Shown piece after piece: positions 59,022 through 64,000 of a stretch of DNA of 64,000 bases. The notes under the pieces are model-generated. The model did no database searches. It saw only the letters and a program-made list of their open reading frames with translations, and had not been told where the DNA came from. Numbering within the stretch: position 1 is the stretch's first letter; every line of letters begins with the position of its first letter. Source of the stretch: Dendrocalamus latiflorus (lineage: Eukaryota > Streptophyta > Magnoliopsida > Poales > Poaceae); contig CM029650.1 in assembly GCA_017311315.1 (NCBI GenBank), forward strand, positions 13,225,884 through 13,289,883. The letters run 5' to 3'. Both the position numbers and the translations under genes were made by a program.

Positions 59022-59028
59022 TATTTAA
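59022..59028 (+). promoter_or_regulatory. TATA-like box of H 5' LTR
   Basis: TATTTAA in CCCCTATTTAAGGAGG. The same segment is present in the 3' LTR (63503-63509) and in A3 (near 13853). Confidence 0.5.
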
Positions 59029-59377
59029 GGAGGCCACACCCCTTTAGTTTTCCTCGGGTTTTTCTTAAGAGTTTATTCTGCTTAGCAGTTTCGCCGCATG
59101 TTCGGTTTGAGGAACCCCAACTTGTGAACTTAAACATTATTCGCAATTTCAGATTGCATCTTTTACTCTCTTGCTTGTGTTCTCGATTCGCTTGCAGGAG
59201 ATAGCCTTCTTGGCGAGGTCAATTGTGTTCGGCACGGTTGATAACCAACGGAGCAGTGGTGTAGTGATTGCGAGGGGTTCGATCTGTTTTGGTCGGAGCC
59301 TTTGGATCATCAACGTCGAGATCTCCACAATCGACTTATCAGTACCTCTCGGAAGATCGGGCCATCGTCACATCAGT

Positions 59378-59389
59378 TGGTATCAGAGC
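59378..59389 (+). other. H primer-binding site
   Basis: TGGTATCAGAGC two bases after the LTR; initiator-Met type. Confidence 0.88.
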
Positions 59390-60477
59390 AACGGTTGCCC
59401 GTGAGGTAATTCTTGTATCCCTAGATAGTAGATTGATTTTTTATTTCCTATAGTCCAGAAAAAAAAATTGCCCCACAAAAAGAGTTAATTTCCGCTGTCC
59501 AAACCCCGTTGTGCCTTTCAATCTGTTAGTTTTGGTTTGCTAAATTGAATTTGTGTCCGTCATAGTATTGTCTAGTTGCTGGTCATATCTTTGTTCCATT
59601 GAAAATCCAAACAAAAAAAAAATTCCCCACCCCAAACCCTAATTTCCAATTTCGGCTGATTTTTCCTTCCTCTGCAGCCGCCACCAAAAACATCATATCT
59701 TTTGATTCCGAGATTATTTTTGAGTGGGACCACCGCCATTAGATTCAAAAATTCCTTATCCATCTATCTGTAGAATTTCACGTCATTCCAGCCAGGCAGT
59801 TAAGAGATATGTGCGGTGAAAGTTGACCCAATTATCTGTTCTGAATCTGCAACAGTCAGCAGTTGTGATTTTTGTGCGAATTTCTGTGTTGGGATTCAGA
59901 AGTTGGCCCCAAAACAAAATCTGTAGAAAAAGCCGTCAGAAAACAGTAAAAAAACGAATCAGTGAAAAATAGGCATCTGACAAAAAGTTACGGCCGAATT
60001 ACCAACGTGCTGTCCAGTGGACAGAAATCTGAAGTTTTCAGTTTTGGGTCAATCCTTGTGTTCTTCAATTCCAGATTGAATTGGATTGAATTATCTTGTA
60101 TTTACCACTCCTACAATTTGCCATACACTTATTCTTAGCCTTCTTCCATCCTTGGTTGATCAGCAACATAGGCTAAGTGCTAGATACGAACTATAATTCA
60201 ATTCTATGCAATTCTGAAATGAACTGATTGTTCTCCATTGCTACCATATTGTGCCTTCCAAGCTACACCTACTCTTGATCAGAACAGGTTCCCTCTTGCA
60301 ATCGTACCCACGCTTGACACGGTGTCACGAACCAGCCACCGGTTGTACCACCTGCTACATTGGTAAGAACACTTGTAAGAGTGTGATAAGACGCTTGAGA
60401 GTGTGTGATTCTACTTCTCGCCACCTAGTAGTTGATAGGGATAATACCTTTGTGTTGTCTTTTGTTTGCTACTAACC
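59390..60477 (+). other. H leader
   Basis: Non-coding, about 1.1 kb, homologous to the leaders of A1 and F through to GCTACTAACCATGGCAGG. The similarity stops right after this point, where the gag sequences differ. Confidence 0.8.
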
Positions 60478-62682
60478 ATGGCAGGTGAGACGTCTGATGC
60501 GCAAGAGTGTGTTTTAAAGGGAGAGCTCATGACGCTTTTGGATGAACAACGCGCTGCCATTACTGATGACATCGATAGGAAGATGGATACAATGCAACTT
60601 TCCATCAATGAGAGCATTGCAACACTCACTACACGCCTTGAAAGAATGGTGAATCGGCCACCAAACAATGGAGGCCAAGATCATGAGGAGGGAGATGATA
60701 ATGAGAGACAAAACCGTGACGCCGGTGCTGCACGGCCACGACACCATCCTCATCAGAACCGTCATGGTATGGGAGGTAACAATAATTTTCAGTATCACAA
60801 TGCTCATGTTCATGATGACCCGTTTGCTAAAGTTAAATTTTCCATACCATCTTTTGCGGGTACCTATGATGCTGAAACTTATCTAGATTGGGAGATGACA
60901 GTTGAACAAAAATTTAATGCCCATCTAGTTCCTGAAGTGCATAGAGTCAGACAAGCTACTAGTGAATTTAAAGATTTTGCTATCATTTGGTGGACTCAAG
61001 TAGTTAATTCTGGCTTAGCCCCTGATACATGGGATAGATTGAAGGTAGCTATGCGTGCTAGATTTGTTCCTCCTACTTTTAAACATGAAATGCGTAAGAA
61101 ATTGCAGCGCTTAGACCAAGGTAATAGATCTGTTGAGGAATATTATCAAGAACTGCAAATAGGCATGCTGCGTTGTAATGTTGAAGAGGATGAGGAAGAT
61201 AAGATGGCTCGTTTTTATGGGGGATTAAGGCGTGAAATTCAGGACATAATTGATTACAAAGAGTATAATGATATCAATAGATTGTTCCAGCTTGCTTGTT
61301 TGGCAGAGAAAGAATTGCAGGGTAGACAACAAAGGACAAGGAGCAATTTTGGAGGTACGTCTACATCGAGACCAACACAGGAGCAACCCAAGACAGCCCC
61401 ACCTCCTGTTTTTCGAGCTGCTGCCCCCTCTGTGAGTAGGGCGCGTTCAGCAGCACTGCCACCACCATCACGAGCACCCGAGGCGAGCAAATCTACTAGT
61501 GTGCAAGCACCAGCAAAGAGCTCTTCATCGGTTGCTTCCACGGGCCGTACGACGGGCATTGTGTGCCACCGTTGTAAAGGGATGGGCCACGTCATGAGAG
61601 ATTGCCCAAGTCAGCGGGCGTACATTGCGACAGAAGATGGTGGTTATGTAAGTGCTAGTGATGTTGAGGATGAATATGCTCTTGCAGCTAACCTTGCAGG
61701 TAGTGGTGATGAACATGAGAACAAACATGTGTTTGTGCCATTTTCTGTGACTAACAACTTGCAGGTAGTTGAGAACCATGCCAAAGAAGAGCATGAGCTG
61801 ATTGAATCACTGACCCCATTGGTTGAGAATGAAGATAAGGAGATGGATGCACTTACATCATCTGAGGAGACCCAAAAAGGTAAAGAACATGGTACTATCA
61901 TCGCTCACGGTATTGATTTGGTGCTACAACAAGACATAGAGCAACCTTGTGAGTATATACCTGTTGTAGTGCAATCTTTTGATATTCCTTGTGTTGACTT
62001 AAATAAACCATGTGCTGATCTAAATTCTCATAATTTTGCACATGTTAAATTAATAACACATAAAGAAGTTTTGACTAGAATTTCTCCTGCTAATTCATTG
62101 TGTTACATCATGTTGGATCTACCTATGAAATTGTCACATGCTATGGAGAAAGTTTCTGAACTTGCATGTTCGAAATTCTTATTTAGTACCTACACCCCTG
62201 GATATAAGTTTAATTTGATTGGAGATTATGATGTGGGAACTCAATTTCTTGTATATCGAATATGCATAACTTGCGATCACATGGATGAATTGAAACTTGC
62301 TATTTGGAACAACAATTCTTGTATGCTGAATCATGTTCAAAGTGAGAGGGAAGTAAAATTTAGTACTCATCCAATGCCTATGTATTCAACTCTTTTTACA
62401 CCATCTAGTATAGACAATCTGAATAAAGATGATGAATTATGGCAGAACATACAAATCTTTTCACCCTGGCTAGATGAATTTGCTATTGTTCGATTGAGAT
62501 ATGATTATATAGCTGGATTGTTCCTCACTTATATTTGCAAAACAAGTTGCAACAATTACTGTGTGACAAATTTTGAATTGCTCATTAACTTATATGATTA
62601 CTCTTGGGTTAATAATACAATTAGCTTTTATGATTGCTGCTGTTTTATAACCTTAATTGTGCAACAACGAAAAAACTGTTAA
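60478..62682 (+). CDS. H ORF: type IV gag with zinc knuckle plus shared C-terminal region (734 aa)
   Basis: The ATG at 60478 is the family start (ACTAACCATGGCAGG). Residues about 1-60 are helical and coiled-coil-like (DRKMDTMQLSINESIATL). The Retrotrans_gag core lies at about 110-290 (FSIPSFAGTYDAETYLDWEM, AIIWWTQVVNSG, RARFVPPTFKHEM, RSVEEYYQELQIGML, FYGGLRREIQDII). A Pro/Ser-rich linker leads to a CCHC zinc knuckle (CHRCKGMGHVMRDC, about residues 363-376), the only intact one in family A here. EDGGYVSAS follows as in D. From FVPFSVTNNLQ the shared region starts, with LCYIMLDLPMKLSHAMEKV and YTPGYKFNLIGDYDV. About 27 residues present in F and G are missing near residue 680, in frame. The ORF ends in an A6 run where the relatives continue through the polypurine tract. 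Function past gag is unknown. Confidence 0.85.
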   Translation: MAGETSDAQECVLKGELMTLLDEQRAAITDDIDRKMDTMQLSINESIATLTTRLERMVNRPPNNGGQDHEEGDDNERQNRDAGAARPRHHPHQNRHGMGGNNNFQYHNAHVHDDPFAKVKFSIPSFAGTYDAETYLDWEMTVEQKFNAHLVPEVHRVRQATSEFKDFAIIWWTQVVNSGLAPDTWDRLKVAMRARFVPPTFKHEMRKKLQRLDQGNRSVEEYYQELQIGMLRCNVEEDEEDKMARFYGGLRREIQDIIDYKEYNDINRLFQLACLAEKELQGRQQRTRSNFGGTSTSRPTQEQPKTAPPPVFRAAAPSVSRARSAALPPPSRAPEASKSTSVQAPAKSSSSVASTGRTTGIVCHRCKGMGHVMRDCPSQRAYIATEDGGYVSASDVEDEYALAANLAGSGDEHENKHVFVPFSVTNNLQVVENHAKEEHELIESLTPLVENEDKEMDALTSSEETQKGKEHGTIIAHGIDLVLQQDIEQPCEYIPVVVQSFDIPCVDLNKPCADLNSHNFAHVKLITHKEVLTRISPANSLCYIMLDLPMKLSHAMEKVSELACSKFLFSTYTPGYKFNLIGDYDVGTQFLVYRICITCDHMDELKLAIWNNNSCMLNHVQSEREVKFSTHPMPMYSTLFTPSSIDNLNKDDELWQNIQIFSPWLDEFAIVRLRYDYIAGLFLTYICKTSCNNYCVTNFELLINLYDYSWVNNTISFYDCCCFITLIVQQRKNC

Positions 62683-62773
62683 AATGGATGACATATACAT
62701 ATACCATGCATACACCTTGGCTTCTTTGTTATCATATTTTCAGCTTATCAAGAGCCGAGGACGGCTTTGTTTG

Positions 62774-62787
62774 CAAGAAGGGGAGGA
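62774..62787 (+). other. H upstream polypurine tract (not used)
   Basis: CAAGAAGGGGAGGA followed by TGATAAGAAC instead of TGATGAGGAC. The tract is intact but the LTR-like start after it is changed. It lies 171 bp before the real LTR start; a 93-bp in-frame deletion accounts for the difference from 264. Confidence 0.7.
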
Positions 62788-62944
62788 TGATAAGAACATG
62801 AACCCTATGGATACAACCATATTTGCTCTACTTGTTGTTACAATTACAAGAGCTCCTACGCATCCCTTAAATTATGAGATTTATGATCAAGATCATGCAA
62901 TACGTGACACTACACATATGTTAAAACCGAGGACGGTTTTCCAT

Positions 62945-62958
62945 CAAGAAGGGGAGGA
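62945..62958 (+). other. H polypurine tract in use
   Basis: CAAGAAGGGGAGGA directly before the 3' LTR start TGATGTGACC. Confidence 0.85.
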
Positions 62959-63856
62959 TGATGTGACCACGCCACCAACACGTACGACCATAGCGGCCAA
63001 TATCAAGAATGAACTAAAGGTGAATTCGTTTCTTCAACTTCAACATATTTTAAATGAGAATACGATGCTACCTAATGATGAAAATATATATATTTGTAGC
63101 ACCACATCACTTTGGAACCAATTGAAGCAAGGGTTCAAATTGGACAGGTTTTGGAATCCAATTCGGCCTCCAGATCAATTCGGATTCAGCTTGACAAGCC
63201 AACTTCAAACGGCCATAACTTTTGATCCAGAAGGCTTCTCGGGGCCCGTGAGTACTCGTTGGAAAGAACTTGGAGTCTACTTTCAGATGGATCTGGTCTC
63301 ACCTCCAAACTCCACTCGAGCAGATCAGAAACTGCGAAACAAGTCACGTCACTTTTCCAGTCCGACTCAAAGTGGGCCGAGGGCCTTGTAACTTGGGCTA
63401 TTTGGGCCGGTACTGTTCACATGAACAGTACACGCGCGTGAACAGTAACTAGAAATAGTACCACATCCCTTTTCATTAGATAAGTGTGGCTTCCCCCTCC
63501 CCTATTTAAGGAGGCCACACCCCTTTAGTTTTCCTCGGGTTTTTCTTAAGAGTTTATTCTGCTTAGCAGTTTCGCCGCATGTTCGGTTTGAGGAACCCCA
63601 ACTTGTGAACTTAAACATTATTCGCAATTTCAGATTGCATCTTTTACTCTCTTGCTTGTGTTCTCGATTCGCTTGCAGGAGATAGCCTTCTTGGCGAGGT
63701 CAATCGTGTTCGGCACGGTTGATAACCAACGGAGCAGTGGTGTAGTGATTGCGAGGGGTTCGATCTGTTTTGGTCGGAGCCTTTGGATCATCAACGTCGA
63801 GATCTCCACAATCGACTTATCAGTACCTCTCGGAAGATCGGGCCATCGTCACATCA
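62959..63856 (+). repeat. H 3' LTR (898 bp)
   Basis: Same length and ends as the 5' LTR; about nine single-base differences by eye and no gap. Followed by TTCCC and then B2 protease. Confidence 0.93.
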
Positions 63857-64000
63857 TTCCCCCCACCAAGATCCCCTGGTCATACAGGCCGCCATCGCAG
63901 GCTGCGATGTCAAGCGCATCCTGGTCAATGGAGGTAGCTCCACGAACATTCTGTTCGTGGTGGCCTTCGACCAAATGGGGATCCCCCGGAGTTGCTTGAG
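63857..64000 (+). pseudogene. B2 protease (partial, runs off the window)
   Basis: Continues the B2 frame after H: HQDPLVIQAAIAGCDVKR, then ILVNGGSSTNILF and FDQMGIPRSCL. It aligns with B1 DPLVIQALIERCDVRR, VLVDGGSSANILF. The catalytic Asp of the DGG motif is Asn in B2 (near 63931), so this protease would be dead even if the frame were open. Confidence 0.8.

Larger units (their letters stand above)
58478..59375 (+). repeat. H 5' LTR (898 bp)
   Basis: From TGATGTGACCACG to CGTCACATCA. It has an inverted repeat at 58929-58950, a TATTTAA box at 59022-59028 and a R-U5 part related to but distinct from other family A LTRs. Confidence 0.93.
58478..63856 (+). mobile_element. H: complete young gag-only element of family A (short-form LTRs)
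   Basis: Two 898-bp LTRs, primer site, leader, one long ORF and polypurine tract, flanked by perfect duplications TTCCC (58473-58477 and 63857-63861). By eye the LTRs differ at about 9 positions (about 1%), which suggests insertion within the last few hundred thousand years at usual grass rates. It has no pol. The LTR ends TGATGTGAC/GTCACATCA form a perfect 9-bp inverted repeat. Confidence 0.94.
56313..64000 (+). mobile_element. B2: Tat-clade Ty3/gypsy element, interrupted by H and cut by the window end
   Basis: 5' LTR (56313-56559), primer site, gag (56580-58477), element H inserted with duplication TTCCC, and protease (63857-64000) up to the window end. It is homologous to B1 and supplies the 5' end that B1 lost. 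Pol would lie beyond the window. Frame changes and stops show that it is inactive. Confidence 0.85.

Overview
This window is repeat-dense plant nuclear DNA, most probably from a grass (Poaceae, plausibly panicoid; inferred, not proven). Nearly all of it is LTR retrotransposons inserted into one another. The only host-gene material I recognise is a broken terpene synthase at 27228-28123. I see no rRNA, tRNA, CRISPR or bacterial-type genes. For reference I use working labels: family A = Ty3/gypsy-type elements with a gag-like ORF and no pol; families C, D and E = related Ty3/gypsy LTR families, two of them with pol (C3, D); family B = Tat-clade Ty3/gypsy elements with a second RNase H.

Layout: 1-450 unclassified. 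451-6394 A1 (+), carrying a solo LTR (A2, 2828-3885, target duplication GCATG). 6395-12203 B1 (+), a decayed Tat element without its 5' end and with a 69-bp tandem repeat after integrase. 12204-13240 a Ty1/copia LTR (-). 13241-18390 a degenerate copia body (+) interrupted by solo LTRs A3 (13305-14241, CAGCC) and C1 (17332-18205, GCTTG). 18391-23654 D (-), 5' LTR to RNase H. 23655-27227 AT-rich and GC-rich non-coding sequence with a probable gypsy LTR and solo LTR C2. 27228-28123 terpene synthase pseudogene. 28290-32425 a Del/Tekay-like gypsy (-). 32426-46689 C3 (-), a pol-bearing element broken by solo LTR A4, by solo LTR E1 (which itself carries the complete element A5, 37392-42031) and by LTR E2. 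46690-55862 a recombinant of two family A elements, F and G. 56313-64000 B2 (+), carrying the complete young element H (58478-63856, target duplication TTCCC).

The most interesting system is family A. Four different gag modules (A1/A5, F, G, H) are joined to one shared C-terminal region of unknown function and to one shared leader that uses the same initiator-Met primer site as C/D/E relatives. The members lack protease, RT, RNase H and integrase and so would need a partner; D/C3-type elements, which share the primer site, the gag fold, the start-codon context and the coding polypurine tract, are the natural candidates.

Family A also has two polypurine tracts exactly 264 bp apart. Elements with intact target duplications exist that start their LTR at the first tract (long form: A4, A5, F, G) and at the second (short form: A2, A3, H). 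A3 (937 bp) equals A5's LTR (1201 bp) minus 264 bp. H, a short-form element, has a changed LTR 3' end that restores a 9-bp terminal inverted repeat with the new start. This looks like an LTR boundary shift followed by co-adaptation of the other end. All boundaries and repeats were read by eye; no alignment or database search was run.
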